Source: Nonomuraea soli (lineage in GTDB: Bacteria > Actinomycetota > Actinomycetes > Streptosporangiales > Streptosporangiaceae). Taken from it: 64,000 nt of DNA. The position numbers and the translations under genes are program-made. Below the pieces are notes generated by a model. The model had not been told where the DNA came from. It saw only the letters and a list, made by a program, of their open reading frames with translations, and did no database searches. The stretch covers positions 1 through 64,000 of the forward strand of contig NZ_JACDUR010000004.1 in NCBI RefSeq assembly GCF_013761175.1, written 5' to 3'. Below are positions 1 to 9,100 of the stretch, piece by piece (position 1 is the stretch's first letter; every line of letters starts with the position of its first letter).

Positions 1-80
1 AGAAGGGTGTTGAGGTCGTTCGTCACACATCGATCCTCGACACCCTTCGCTCTGCCCGCACTGGCATGACAGCGACTTAG
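1..80 (+). CDS. C-terminal end of an unidentified protein (5' end outside window)
   Basis: Reading from base 3 gives about 25 codons without interruption, ending ...LRSARTGMTAT at a TAG at 78-80. The gene would be convergent with the next one, whose stop lies 11 bases away, which is the usual arrangement in this window. Too little is visible to name a family. The other plus-strand frames close at 67-69 (frame 1) or almost at once (frame 2), so a real coding end is likely but not proven. Confidence 0.4.
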   Translation, partial: KGVEVVRHTSILDTLRSARTGMTAT

Positions 81-91
81 GACTTACTCGT

Positions 92-487
92 CTAGGGGGC
101 CAGGTAGCGCAGCACCTCGGGAGGCAGCTTCTGGCTGGTGGCCTCCTTGAAGGCGGTGAAGCACTCACCCTGCGCCGCGACCGTGCCGGCGCCCTTCATG
201 CACTCGGTGTAGGCGGAGTACTCGTCCATGAGGTACAGCTGCATGCCGGTGGCCATCAGCGAGAACAGCAGCACGACGGAGGAGACGACGATGCTGCCGA
301 CCGCGGTGCCGCGCGGTTTGTTCTCCTGCCGGAGCAGGGGCAGCGCGCGGATGCCCGCGACCAGGGCGAACAGTGCGAGCACCAGGCCCGCCAACGGCAG
401 CATGAACACCATGGCGAGCGCCGCGATGGACAGCCAGATCGCCCTGCGCCCCGCGGCCTCCGCGGACGCGCGGACAGGTGTGACCAC
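92..487 (-). CDS. Small DUF4190-like membrane protein
   Basis: A 131-residue protein with GTG start. The start is supported by AGGAGG four bases upstream (on the minus strand). Two long hydrophobic segments (about residues 16-46 and 61-86) flank a short basic stretch (LLRQENKPRG) in the pattern of DUF4190-type membrane proteins, in which two helices are joined by a positive loop. The C-terminal ~45 residues are polar, carry two cysteines (TECMK, GECF) and probably lie outside the membrane, where the cysteines could pair. No enzymatic motif is visible. It is divergent from purN, with 67 bases between the two starts containing a small palindrome TCACCGGTGA (503-512). Function unknown; the family call is by topology and is moderate. 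Confidence 0.7.
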   Translation of the reverse strand: MVTPVRASAEAAGRRAIWLSIAALAMVFMLPLAGLVLALFALVAGIRALPLLRQENKPRGTAVGSIVVSSVVLLFSLMATGMQLYLMDEYSAYTECMKGAGTVAAQGECFTAFKEATSQKLPPEVLRYLAP

Positions 488-554
488 GTACCCTCCTCTG
501 CTTCACCGGTGACGGAACCGATACCCTGGCTACCCACCCAACACTGGAGCGTGC

Positions 555-1166
555 GTGTCCAATTCTGTGGGGCGGCTCGTCGTCCTCGTCTCCGGCTCTG
601 GAACCAACCTACAGGCCTTGCTCGATGCTGCGGTCAATCCGTCGTTCGGCGCGCGAATCGTCGCGGTGGGCGCCGATCGCGAGGGCATCGAAGGACTGGC
701 CAGAGCCGAGCGAGCGAGCATCCCCACCTTCGTGGAACGGGTCAAGGACCACCCCTCGCGTCAGGAGTGGGACGAGACGATCGCCAGACGCATCGCCGTA
801 CACGAGCCTGATCTCGTGGTCTGCGCCGGCTTCATGAAGATCCTGGGCGCTCCGACCCTCGACGCCTTCCCCGTGCTCAACACCCACCCCGCGCTGCTGC
901 CCTCCTTCCCGGGCGCTCACGGCGTGCGCGACGCGCTGGCCGGCGGGGTCAAGGTGACCGGCTGCACGGTGATGCTGGCCGACGCGGGGGTGGACACCGG
1001 GCCGATCGTCGCCCAAGAGGCCGTGCGGGTCTTCGACGGCGACGACGAGGAGCGCCTGCACGAGCGCATCAAGACCGTCGAGCGAGGCCTGCTCGTCGAC
1101 ACCGTGGGCCGTATGGTCCGCGAAGGCTGGACCGTTACCGGGCGAACAGTCCGGATCGGCAACTAA
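555..1166 (+). CDS. purN: Phosphoribosylglycinamide formyltransferase (GART)
   Basis: Transfers a formyl group from 10-formyltetrahydrofolate to GAR, the third step of purine synthesis, in the cytosol. The 203-residue length is normal for PurN. The phosphate-binding N-terminus (VLVSGSGTNLQALLDA, residues 10-25) and the catalytic set Asn109/His111 (NTHPALLPSFPGAHG) and Asp147 (DAGVDTGPI) are all present. GTG start with GGAG six bases upstream; the TTG and GTG codons further in have no ribosome binding site. purH follows after 17 bases, so the two form an operon, as in other actinobacteria. Confidence 0.97.
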   Translation: MSNSVGRLVVLVSGSGTNLQALLDAAVNPSFGARIVAVGADREGIEGLARAERASIPTFVERVKDHPSRQEWDETIARRIAVHEPDLVVCAGFMKILGAPTLDAFPVLNTHPALLPSFPGAHGVRDALAGGVKVTGCTVMLADAGVDTGPIVAQEAVRVFDGDDEERLHERIKTVERGLLVDTVGRMVREGWTVTGRTVRIGN

Positions 1167-1183
1167 CCAGGAGGATCAGGAAC

Positions 1184-2731
1184 GTGTCACGCATTGCCAT
1201 CCGGCGAGCGCTTATCGCGGTGTACGACAAGTCCGGGCTCGAGGAGCTGGCCCGTGCGCTCGACGCCGCCGGGGTGGAGATCGTGTCCACGGGCGGTACG
1301 GCTGCCGCCATCGCGTCCTACGGCATCCCCGTGACGAAGGTCGAACAGCTCACCGGCTTCCCCGAGTGCCTCGACGGCCGGGTCAAGACCCTGCACCCGC
1401 GCGTGCACGCCGGCCTGCTCGCCGACATGACCAAGCCGCACCACGTCGCCCAGCTCGAAGAGCTCGAGGTCGAGCCGTTCCAGCTGGTCGCGGTCAACCT
1501 CTACCCGTTCCGCGAGACGGTCGCCTCCGGCGCCGCCGACGACGCGGTGGTGGAGCAGATCGACATCGGCGGTCCCGCGATGATCCGCGCCGCCGCCAAG
1601 AACCACGCCACCTGTGCCGTCGTCGTCGACCCGTCGGGCTACGACGAGGTCGTCAAGGCCCTGGGCGAGGGCGGCTTCACCCTGCACGAGCGCCGCAGGC
1701 TCGCCGGCCGGGCCTACGCGCACACCGCCGCCTACGACGTGGCCGTGGCGAGCTGGTTCGGCAACGTCTACGCCGCCGAGCAGGACAGCTGGCCGGCGTT
1801 CATGGGCGCCACCTGGGAGCTCGACGACTCCCTGCGCTACGGCGAGAACCCCCACCAGAGGGCCGCGCTCTACACCTCGGGCCAGGGCGGGCTCGCGGGC
1901 GCCGAGCAGTTGCACGGCAAGGAGATGTCGTTCAACAACTACCTCGACACCGACGCCGCCTGGCGCGCCGCCTGGGACTTCTCCGAGCCCGCCGTCGCGA
2001 TCATCAAGCACCAGAATCCGTGCGGCATCGCCGTCGGCGCCGACGTGGCCGACGCCCACCGCAAGGCGCTGGCGTGCGACCCGGTCTCCGCCTACGGCGG
2101 CGTGGTCGCGGTCAACGGCCTTGTCACCGCCGAGCTGGCCCGCCAGCTCACCGAGGGCTTCACCGAGGTCCTGGTCGCTCCCGCCTACGACGACGAGGCG
2201 CTGCGGATCCTCAAGGAACGCTGGAAGAACCTGCGCATCCTGCTCTGCCCCCAGGGGCCGTCCAACTCCGCCGAGTTCCGGCGGATCGACGGCGGCCTGC
2301 TGGTGCAGTCGGCCGACCGGATCGACGCCCCCGGCGACAGCGCGGCGGCCTGGGAGCTCAAGGCGGGCGCGCCCGCCTCGCCCGAGCTGCTGAAGGACCT
2401 GGAGTTCGCCTGGCGCGCCTCGCGCTCGGTCAAGTCCAACGCGATCCTGCTGGCCGCCGACGGCGCCACCGTGGGCGTCGGCATGGGCCAGGTCAACCGG
2501 GTCGACTCCTGTAAGCTCGCCGTCATGCGGGCCGGCGAGCGGGCGGCGGGCTCCGTGGCCGCCTCCGACGCCTTCTTCCCCTTCGCCGACGGCCCCGAGG
2601 TGCTCATCGCCGGCGGCATCAAGGCCATCGTCGAGCCGGGCGGCTCGATCCGCGACGAAGAGGTCATCGAGGCCTGTGAGAAGGCCGGGGTCACCCTCTA
2701 CTTCACGGGGACCAGGCACTTCTTCCACTAA
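1184..2731 (+). CDS. purH: Bifunctional AICAR transformylase / IMP cyclohydrolase
   Basis: Carries out the last two steps of IMP synthesis: formylation of AICAR with 10-formyl-THF and ring closure. The 515 residues are full length. The N-terminal MGS-like cyclohydrolase domain shows STGGTA (35-40) and GRVKTLHPRVHAGLL (about 65-79). The transformylase half carries the Lys275-His276 pair in AIIKHQNPCG and ends with the family-typical FTGTRHFFH. GTG start with AGGAGG nine bases upstream. Cotranscribed with purN. From memory, folD often lies near purH in Streptomyces; here it does not follow directly. Confidence 0.98.
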   Translation: MSRIAIRRALIAVYDKSGLEELARALDAAGVEIVSTGGTAAAIASYGIPVTKVEQLTGFPECLDGRVKTLHPRVHAGLLADMTKPHHVAQLEELEVEPFQLVAVNLYPFRETVASGAADDAVVEQIDIGGPAMIRAAAKNHATCAVVVDPSGYDEVVKALGEGGFTLHERRRLAGRAYAHTAAYDVAVASWFGNVYAAEQDSWPAFMGATWELDDSLRYGENPHQRAALYTSGQGGLAGAEQLHGKEMSFNNYLDTDAAWRAAWDFSEPAVAIIKHQNPCGIAVGADVADAHRKALACDPVSAYGGVVAVNGLVTAELARQLTEGFTEVLVAPAYDDEALRILKERWKNLRILLCPQGPSNSAEFRRIDGGLLVQSADRIDAPGDSAAAWELKAGAPASPELLKDLEFAWRASRSVKSNAILLAADGATVGVGMGQVNRVDSCKLAVMRAGERAAGSVAASDAFFPFADGPEVLIAGGIKAIVEPGGSIRDEEVIEACEKAGVTLYFTGTRHFFH

Positions 2732-2740
2732 CGTGGAGGC

Positions 2741-3865
2741 GTGGACAAGCTGCGCGCCTGGTGGGCACACCGGCAGGGGCTCGACGGCGGGCTGACCGGC
2801 GCCCCGCCCGCCCAGGTGCTGGCCGAGACCGGGTGGGCGAGGTCGGTCGGCGGGTCCAACCCGTACCTCACCTTGTTCGCCCGGGCGGGCAGCTCCCGCG
2901 AGCAGGCCGACCGGGCGGCGGCCGGCCTGGAGGTCTGCGAGCTGCCCAGCGCCCGCGGCTGCACCTACGTGCTGCCCGCAGCCGACTTCGCCCTCGGGCT
3001 GACCGTGGGCTCGGGCGCGGCACAGGGCGAGGCGGCCAAGGCCATCAGGCTCGGCGTGAGCGAGAAGGAGCTCGAAGAGCTGGCGGCGGGCGTGCTGTCC
3101 GTCACCGGCGACGCGCCCCTCGACCCGGCGGCGCTCAAGCCCCTGCTCGGCGATCTGGTGCGCAACCTCGGCGAGGCCGGCAAGAAGGCCGGCGTCACCA
3201 CGACCCTGCCCGTCGTGCTCGGCCTGCTCCAGGCCGCCGGCGAGATCCGCAGAGTGCCCGTCAACGGGCGCTTCGACCAGCAGCGCTTCGGCTACGTGAG
3301 GTGGGGGCTTGGCGGCATGCCCGTCGACAACGCCCGGGTCGAGCTCGCCAGGCGCTACCTGCGCTGGACCGGTGCGGCCACGCTGGCCAACCTGCGATGG
3401 TTCACCGGCTGGACCGTGCGCGACGCCAAGGCCGCCGTGGCCGAGCTGGAGCCCGTCGACCTCGGCGAAGGACTGCTGACGCTCGACGCCGACGCCTACT
3501 TCGCCTACGAACGTCCCGCCGAGCCGCGCTACGCGCTGGTCGCGGGCATCGACGGCATCACGCTGCTGCGCAGGCAGATCGACACCCTCGTCGACGGCGA
3601 CGAGACCAAGGGGCAGCTCGACCTGCAGAGCCACGCCATCCTCGACCGCGGCAGGCTCGTCGGGCTGTGGGAGTACGACCCGGCCGAGGGCGAGCTGGTC
3701 TGGGGCACCTTCGAGCCGCCCGCCGACGCCGACGCGCTGCGCGAGCAGGTCGCCAGGACCGAGGCCTTCGCCCGCGAACAACTCGGCGACGTGCGGAGCT
3801 TCAGCCTCGACAGCCCTGCGTCCAGAGCGCCGCGACTGGCCGCAATACGCGCGATGGACAGATGA
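2741..3865 (+). CDS. Winged-helix DNA-binding protein, AlkZ/YcaQ-like (PF06224)
   Basis: A 374-residue protein of the family that includes the DNA glycosylases AlkZ and YcaQ. The block YLRWTGAATLANLRWFTGW (about 207-225) is the hallmark. The family has tandem winged helices forming a DNA-binding concave face, and many actinobacterial members have no assigned lesion. The glycosylase QxQ catalytic motif is not obvious: near QLDLQSH (about 291-297) there is QSH rather than QSQ, so enzymatic activity is doubtful. The gene follows purH by 9 bases, with GGAGG unusually close (one base) to the GTG, so translation may be coupled to purH. Role unknown beyond probable DNA binding. Confidence 0.8.
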   Translation: MDKLRAWWAHRQGLDGGLTGAPPAQVLAETGWARSVGGSNPYLTLFARAGSSREQADRAAAGLEVCELPSARGCTYVLPAADFALGLTVGSGAAQGEAAKAIRLGVSEKELEELAAGVLSVTGDAPLDPAALKPLLGDLVRNLGEAGKKAGVTTTLPVVLGLLQAAGEIRRVPVNGRFDQQRFGYVRWGLGGMPVDNARVELARRYLRWTGAATLANLRWFTGWTVRDAKAAVAELEPVDLGEGLLTLDADAYFAYERPAEPRYALVAGIDGITLLRRQIDTLVDGDETKGQLDLQSHAILDRGRLVGLWEYDPAEGELVWGTFEPPADADALREQVARTEAFAREQLGDVRSFSLDSPASRAPRLAAIRAMDR

Positions 3866-3911
3866 GGGTGACGGTAAGGAGACATACCAAAGCAGGTCAA
3901 TCACTCGTCAA

Positions 3912-3933
3912 GTTCGGCTAGCCTGTGCCGAAC
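3912..3933 (+). terminator. GTTCGGC/GCCGAAC stem-loop
   Basis: A perfect 7-bp inverted repeat with an 8-base loop, 46 bases after the stop of the winged-helix gene. There is no T-tract, so it would be a weak or factor-assisted terminator. The loop contains TAGCCT, which could equally be the -10 element of the next small gene. A second short inverted repeat (GATGAC-ACG-GTCATC) follows at about 3943-3957. Confidence 0.35.
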
Positions 3934-3983
3934 GGCCGTGCGGATGACACGGTCATCAGTGTCGTCCTGCCTTGGAGTCCCCC

Positions 3984-4160
3984 TTGCTCGATGTGACCCT
4001 GCATGCCTTCGTGACCGTCATGGGCATCTCCAGCAGCCCGTTCGTCCTGATCGCCCTGGCCTTCGTGGGGGCGTTCCTGGGGAGCAAGCTCGTCGAGGTC
4101 ATTCCGGCCACGAAGCGGATCATCGAGCGTCGCGAGGCGCAGTGGGCCGAGCGCCAGTAA
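3984..4160 (+). CDS. Small single-span membrane protein of unknown function
   Basis: About 58 residues, with one hydrophobic segment (ISSSPFVLIALAFVGAFLG) followed by a charged cytoplasmic-type tail (ATKRIIERREAQWAERQ). The reading frame can start at TTG 3972, TTG 3984 or GTG 3993. I prefer 3984 because GGAG lies six bases upstream (3974-3977). The last 41 bases overlap the 3' end of the convergent ROK gene, and the final codons are part of a 21-bp tandem repeat. No family recognised; plausibility rests on the ribosome binding site and the membrane-protein composition. Confidence 0.55.
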   Translation: MLDVTLHAFVTVMGISSSPFVLIALAFVGAFLGSKLVEVIPATKRIIERREAQWAERQ

Positions 4161-5196
4161 CCGCGGGCTGAGCGGCAGTGGCCGTGGCTTGAGCGCCCTT
4201 GGCCGTGGGCTGAGCCGCAGTGGCCGACCACGCCAGCCTGGCCGCTCCGGCCAGGCCCGCCCGCACTCCCAGGGTGCTGCGGGTGATCTCCACCGACTTC
4301 ACGAACGCCAGGCCCCCCAGGTCATCGACGGCCCGCCGTAGCGGGGCGAACAACACCTCACCGGCGTTGGCGACACCGCCGCCGATGACGACCTTGCGCA
4401 CGTCGACGACGGCGGTGGTGGAGACGACCATCGCGGCCAGCGCCCTCGCACCGCGCTCGAACGCGGCGACGGCAACCGGATGCCCCGCGGCGGCATCCTC
4501 GGCCAGGGACCGCGCATCGACCGCCCGCGTGCCCAACGCGCCGGCCCGCCCATCGCCCGAGCCGGCCCGCCCGTCGGCCGAGCCGGCCTGCCAGGCGCGT
4601 GCGTCCGGGTGCCAGCCCTGTTCGACCGCCCATCGCGTCAGATGCGGTCCGCTGGCGTAGCGTTCGACGCAGCCGCGGCCGCCGCAGTCGCAGGGCTCGC
4701 CCGCCACCTCGACGGTCATATGCCCGACATGGCCGGCGTTCCCCGTAGGCCCGAGCAGCGGCACGCCGCCCATCACCAGGCCGCCGCCGATGCCCGTCGA
4801 GACCACCACGCCCAGCAGCGCCTCGCTGCCCTGCCCGGCGCCCAGCCAGTGCTCACCCAGGGCGAAACACTGCGCGTCGCCCGCCAGCGTCGTCGGCAGC
4901 CCGGTGAGCGCGGCCACCTCGTCCCGCACGGGGAAGCCGCGCCAGGTGCCGATGTTCACCGGGCTCACCGTGCCCGCCGCCAGGTCCAGCGGCCCGGCGC
5001 ACCCGATGCCGACCGCGACGGGGGGCGGGCCGGAGCCGGTCAGCTCGGCGATCAGCGAGGCCAGCGCGCCGAAGACGTCGGCGGGCGGGGTGGGCCGCTG
5101 GGCTGAGGCGAGGATCTCGCCGTCCGCGTCGACCAGCGCGCCCGCCAGCTTGGTGCCGCCGATGTCGATCGCCAGCACATGGGGTGTCGTGGGCAT
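4120..5196 (-). CDS. ROK-family sugar kinase
   Basis: A 358-residue cytosolic ROK protein without an N-terminal DNA-binding domain, so a kinase rather than a regulator. The phosphate loop AIDIGGTKLAGA (residues 8-19), TGIGGGLVMGG, the substrate-side GHVGHMTVE and the zinc cluster CDCGGRGCVE are all intact. It probably phosphorylates a hexose such as mannose or glucose released by the mannosidase encoded upstream in the same operon; the substrate is inference. ATG start overlaps the upstream stop as TGATG, implying coupled translation. Oddities: a low-complexity insertion (ADGRAGSGDGRAGA) near residue 215 and a C-terminal extension of about four heptads (TAAQPTA-like), both encoded by 21-bp tandem repeats. 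Confidence 0.9.
   Translation of the reverse strand: MPTTPHVLAIDIGGTKLAGALVDADGEILASAQRPTPPADVFGALASLIAELTGSGPPPVAVGIGCAGPLDLAAGTVSPVNIGTWRGFPVRDEVAALTGLPTTLAGDAQCFALGEHWLGAGQGSEALLGVVVSTGIGGGLVMGGVPLLGPTGNAGHVGHMTVEVAGEPCDCGGRGCVERYASGPHLTRWAVEQGWHPDARAWQAGSADGRAGSGDGRAGALGTRAVDARSLAEDAAAGHPVAVAAFERGARALAAMVVSTTAVVDVRKVVIGGGVANAGEVLFAPLRRAVDDLGGLAFVKSVEITRSTLGVRAGLAGAARLAWSATAAQPTAKGAQATATAAQPAVTGARPTAPRDAR
4144..4227. repeat. Four-copy 21-bp tandem repeat at the convergent gene ends
   Basis: Units at 4144-4164, 4165-4185, 4186-4206 and 4207-4227 share the pattern GGGCTGAGCGGCAGTGGCCGT with a few changes each. In the leftward ROK gene they encode heptads (TAAQPTA, KGAQATA, TAAQPAV, TGARPTA). 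The leftmost unit also holds the last codons and stop of the rightward small membrane protein, so the array grew across a tail-to-tail overlap. Because 21 is a multiple of three, copy changes keep both frames. Confidence 0.85.
4540..4602. repeat. Second 21-bp tandem repeat inside the ROK gene
   Basis: Units 4540-4560 and 4561-4581 start with GCCGGCCCGCCC and differ at three positions; a degraded third copy begins at 4582. They encode the heptad repeat SADGRAG/SGDGRAG in a surface loop of the ROK kinase, between the zinc site and the C-terminal helices. Confidence 0.75.
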
Positions 5197-6161
5197 CAGT
5201 GCTTGTGGTGGTTGTCGGGCTGGCGGGGGTCGCCTGGATGCTCCAGGCCGGGGACGAGGTCGACCTTTTCCGCCCTGAGCCGGTCGAGCCACTGCGCGAA
5301 GAACCGCCGCTTGGCGGCCTCCACAAGGGCCGGATGACCGGCCGCCCCCCTCGTCCCGCCGACGCCGGGGCCGAGGGAGGGGTTGAGGGCGGGACGGGGA
5401 GCGGGAGCGGGGGCGGTGGCCGGTGCGGGGGCGGTGGGCGAGGTGGTGCCGCGGGCGGAGGTGGTGCCGGGGGCGGCGGTGGGGACGGGGGCGATGGGCG
5501 GGTTTTGTGTGCTCGCCGACGCCGGGTGGGCGGTGGCGAGGTGCCAGCCGAGCGCGTCGTGCACCGGTCCCACCACGGTCCCGTACGGCGAGCGGCGCAG
5601 CTCGGCGGCCACGGCGGCGGGCAGGGAGGCGAGTTCCACCACGCCCAGGTCTTCCAGCGCCTCCTCGCCGCCGGGTCGTCCGGCGAAGCGGCGGTGCCGT
5701 ACGTGGAACAGCTCGCCCGCCTCCGCGGCCTGCGGGGGCTGCCAGGCGGAGGGCACCGTCGCGTCTGCGGTGACGTGGTCGAACAGTGCCCGCACCCATG
5801 GGTTGCCGTTGAGCGCGGCCGCGTTGATGGAGCCGAGCTCGACCGATGCGAGGCGGTCCAGGGCGGGGCGCTCGACGGGGGAGAGGCCGAGTGAGCGGGC
5901 CTCGTCCTCGCACAGCACCTCGGTCAGGATCACCTGCGTCAGCCACCGTGCGAGCTGTCGGTCTTCCGGGCTGCCCGGGGTGGGGAGGGCGGCGTTCATG
6001 GGTCCGGCGCGCAGTTCGCCGATGCGGCGGTCGAGGGGTGCACGGGGCACGGGACGGCCGTTGACCCAGCCGATGACGGTTCCGCCGAGGGACGATCCGG
6101 TTGCGGGCGGCCGCGTCCTCAAGGGAGCGGGCGCGGGAGCGTGGGAGTGACCGTGGCTCAT
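5196..6161 (-). CDS. Parvulin/SurA-like protein in the mannosidase operon (DUF7158-like)
   Basis: 321 residues, starting with a His-rich MSHGHSHAPAP segment and without a signal peptide. The segment VIGWVNGRPVPRAPLDRRI and the following helices resemble the N-terminal chaperone part of SurA-type prolyl isomerases. The block FHVRHRRFAG...LPAAVAAELRRSPYGTVVGPVHDALGWHLATAH has the order of a parvulin domain (xxRHI, then L..G.v.GPV.t..GwHL). A Pro/Ala/Thr-rich linker (about residues 225-270) precedes a basic C-terminal tail. Start and stop overlap the neighbours by 4 and 1 bases, so it is translated as part of the operon. I believe related proteins are labelled DUF7158. Isomerase activity is unproven; a folding helper or structural partner of the large mannosidase is a guess. 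Confidence 0.6.
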   Translation of the reverse strand: MSHGHSHAPAPAPLRTRPPATGSSLGGTVIGWVNGRPVPRAPLDRRIGELRAGPMNAALPTPGSPEDRQLARWLTQVILTEVLCEDEARSLGLSPVERPALDRLASVELGSINAAALNGNPWVRALFDHVTADATVPSAWQPPQAAEAGELFHVRHRRFAGRPGGEEALEDLGVVELASLPAAVAAELRRSPYGTVVGPVHDALGWHLATAHPASASTQNPPIAPVPTAAPGTTSARGTTSPTAPAPATAPAPAPRPALNPSLGPGVGGTRGAAGHPALVEAAKRRFFAQWLDRLRAEKVDLVPGLEHPGDPRQPDNHHKH

Positions 6162-9100
6162 CGGGTGACCTCCAGGCGGACGACGGGGGCGTACTGGCAG
6201 CGGCCGAACCACATGACCTTCGCCAGCGCCCACGCGTGACCGGCTGGCATGCCGAGCGGCACCTCCACGGGAAAGGCCAGGTCGACGGTGGCGCCGGGGG
6301 CGACGGTGAAGCCCTGGACGACCGAGGGCAACATCTCCCACGTCCCCCAGGGCGCCGCGAGCTGGCCTTCGCCGCGGATCTCGGCCGAAGTGGTGTTGGC
6401 CAGCCGTACGACCAGGGACCCGCGATCGCCGGGACGCAGGGTGAGCGTGTCGGCGGGGGAGGTGACGACGAGCCCGGTGGCGCGGCCCTCGGTGGCCTTG
6501 GTGCCCTGGGCTGCGACGCCGTCCTCGGGGGCGGTTCCCGGTACGGGCAGCTCGGGCGCATCGCCGAGGGCGACGGTGAGGACGTCCTCGATGACCTGGC
6601 CGCCGGCCTCGGTGCGGGCGGTGACGAAGTGCAGGCCCTGCCCGGCGGCCGGGGTGACGGTGATCGGGAAGCGCAGGTGCCCGCCCGCCTCGACGCGGTA
6701 GACGCGTTCGGCGGGTGAGACGCTCCAGCCGTCGGGCACCTCGAAGCCGACGACGCCTTCGACGGCGGTGTCGAGCAGGTGGGAGGCGACGACGACGTCG
6801 GCCTCGAACGGGCCGTCCTGGGTGACCAGGCCGGGGGAGACGGCGATGGAGACGGGCAGGTAGCCGAGCGGTGCCGGGCCCTTGTTGTGCAGCCAGTAGC
6901 GGCTGTACACGGGCTGGGCGGTCTCGGCGGTCTGGCCGAGCTCGGCCCCTTGGGTGAGGGTGGCGGGCGCGAGGTAGGTGGCGACCTCGGAGCCTGCCAG
7001 TTCCAGCCTGGCGGGGCCGCCGGGCGCCTCCAGCAGGTCCGATTGGATCAGGGAGCCGAGTGGCAGGACGGGGGAGTCGAGGGCGGCCCGAGCGCCGAGG
7101 CCGGTGGACTCCACCAGGCGGATCGTCACGCCGTCGCCGGGTGTGGCGGCCAGTCCGTGGGCGTGCGGGTTGCCGGTGGCCTTGACGGTGCCGAAGAGTA
7201 CGTCGCGGGCGGGCTCGACGCTGAGCAGCGAGTGCACGGCGGGCCAGCGGCCGTCCTGACCGGGGACGTACCGGGGCAGCAGCGGGGTGATGAACTCCTG
7301 TCCGGCCGAGGGCAGCTTGAGCGCGCGCCAGTCGCCGGGCCCCGCGGCCAGGCTGTAACGGAACTCGTGGGTCCAGTGCTGCAGCTGGAAGGCCGATCCG
7401 TCGGGGGCGGTACGGCGGGGCGGGTCGAGCCACACGCCCGAGGGCCAGCCGGTGCACGAGCGCATGAGCGACAGGTGCAGCGCCCCGGAGGGGTCGACGG
7501 CGAAGCCGGGCAGGCCGTACGTCAGCAGGGTGACCGTACGGTCCTCCAGCACCTCCTCGCCGAGCGGGCAGGCCGCTTCGATGGCGGCGTCGGCCAGGTC
7601 GGCGACCAGTTCCTCGACCGGTCCCGTGACGATCAGGGCGGGCAGGGCGCGCAGGTCACGGAGGTCGGCGCTGGGTCGCCAGACCTCGCGCAGCGGCTTC
7701 TCGGCGGGCACCCACACCCGGCCGGTCTTGGCGAGCGTCTCGGCGAAGACGTCGTCGACCAGCTCCAGCAGCTCGCGTGCCAGCGGGTTGTCCTCGCCCA
7801 CGATGATGCGCACGTCGGGCAGGTTGGAGTCGACGTCGAGCCAGCCGTACCTGGATCCAACTGCGGTGGAGGTCGTGGCGGTGACGCCGACGCGAGCCAA
7901 AGCGACGAGCAGGTCACGGGCCACCGGGGCGTCGTCGAGCGTGGGCACGACGACCTCGGCCACGCCGATGGCTCGCTGTCCCGCCTCGCCGAGGTCGACG
8001 CGGGCGGTGCTCGACAGGCCGAACCAGGTGTTGGCGGGGTTGTCGAGCGTCCACGGGTGCTCGGCGGAGTCGGCGTCGGGCAGCGCGAAGCCACGTCCGA
8101 TGACGGCGCCCGCGACGTCGGAGACGGGCAGGGCGCCGGGGACGTGGGCGGGGAAGCGCACGCGCAGCAGCCGGTCCTGGCCGGTGTAGTCGAGGATCCT
8201 GGTGGTGAAGTCGACGTTGCCGGAGCCCGCCCACAGGGTGACGATCTGCTCGAAGGCCAGGCCGTCGAGCTCTCCTGTGATGATCAGCCGGGAGCCGAGC
8301 GCCGAGTTCTCGGCCCGTACGGCCGCGGCGGAGGCGCCCTGGCCGATGGCTTCCCCGGTGGGCATCAGGTGCCAGGGCCCCTCGCCCATGTCGGGGTGGT
8401 GCGGGTATTCGCCGTAGAGGCGCAGCTCGTTGCCCGCGCCGGTGAGCAGTTCGCGGCCGTTGTCGAGGATGGAGGTCAGGGTGCCGCCGCGCGCGGGGTC
8501 GGCGGTGATGCTCCAGCGGTCGTTCTCGATGCTGACGCCGTCAACAGCCTGCCATCCCTGGGGAGCGCCCTCGATGACCGGGTAGCTGCGCCAGCCCATG
8601 GCGGGCACGTCGGTGGCCAGGAAGGTGAGGACACCGTCCTCGTGAAGAGCGGGCGCGTCCACGGTGAGACCCTCGGCGAGCCGTACCCTGACCAGGCCGT
8701 CGCGGGCGAACGACAGCGTGTTGGTCACCACGATGCTCCGGCCCTCGACGGAGATCTGGCCGGTCAGCGCGTCGAGGGCCCGGTCGCGGGCGTCGGCGGC
8801 CAGGTCGTGGGCCTCGCGCCAGCCGGTCAGCAGGTCGATGTAGACCTGGTCGGACTCCGAGCCGGTGATCGCGTCGTGGTGGGCGCCGTAGGCGAGCTGC
8901 CGCCACACCTTGTCGAGCGCGGTGTGCGGGTAGGCGCCCAGGCCCAGCAGGGAGGCGAAGGCCGCGAGCTTCTCGGCGTCGGTCGCGGCGACCTCGGCGG
9001 CGCGCTGTGCCTGCTTGGTGTCGATGTAGGAGACGTCCTTGCCCGTGTAGATGGGGTTCATGTCACGGGTCTGCGGGCTGAAGAGGCGTTGTTCGGAGCG

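Noticed and set aside
1187..3904. A 905-codon open frame antisense to purH and the winged-helix gene
   Set aside because: Arises from GC-rich codon structure; composition (long Gly/Arg/Ala/Val/Asp runs) is that of an antisense shadow, and both sense genes are clear.
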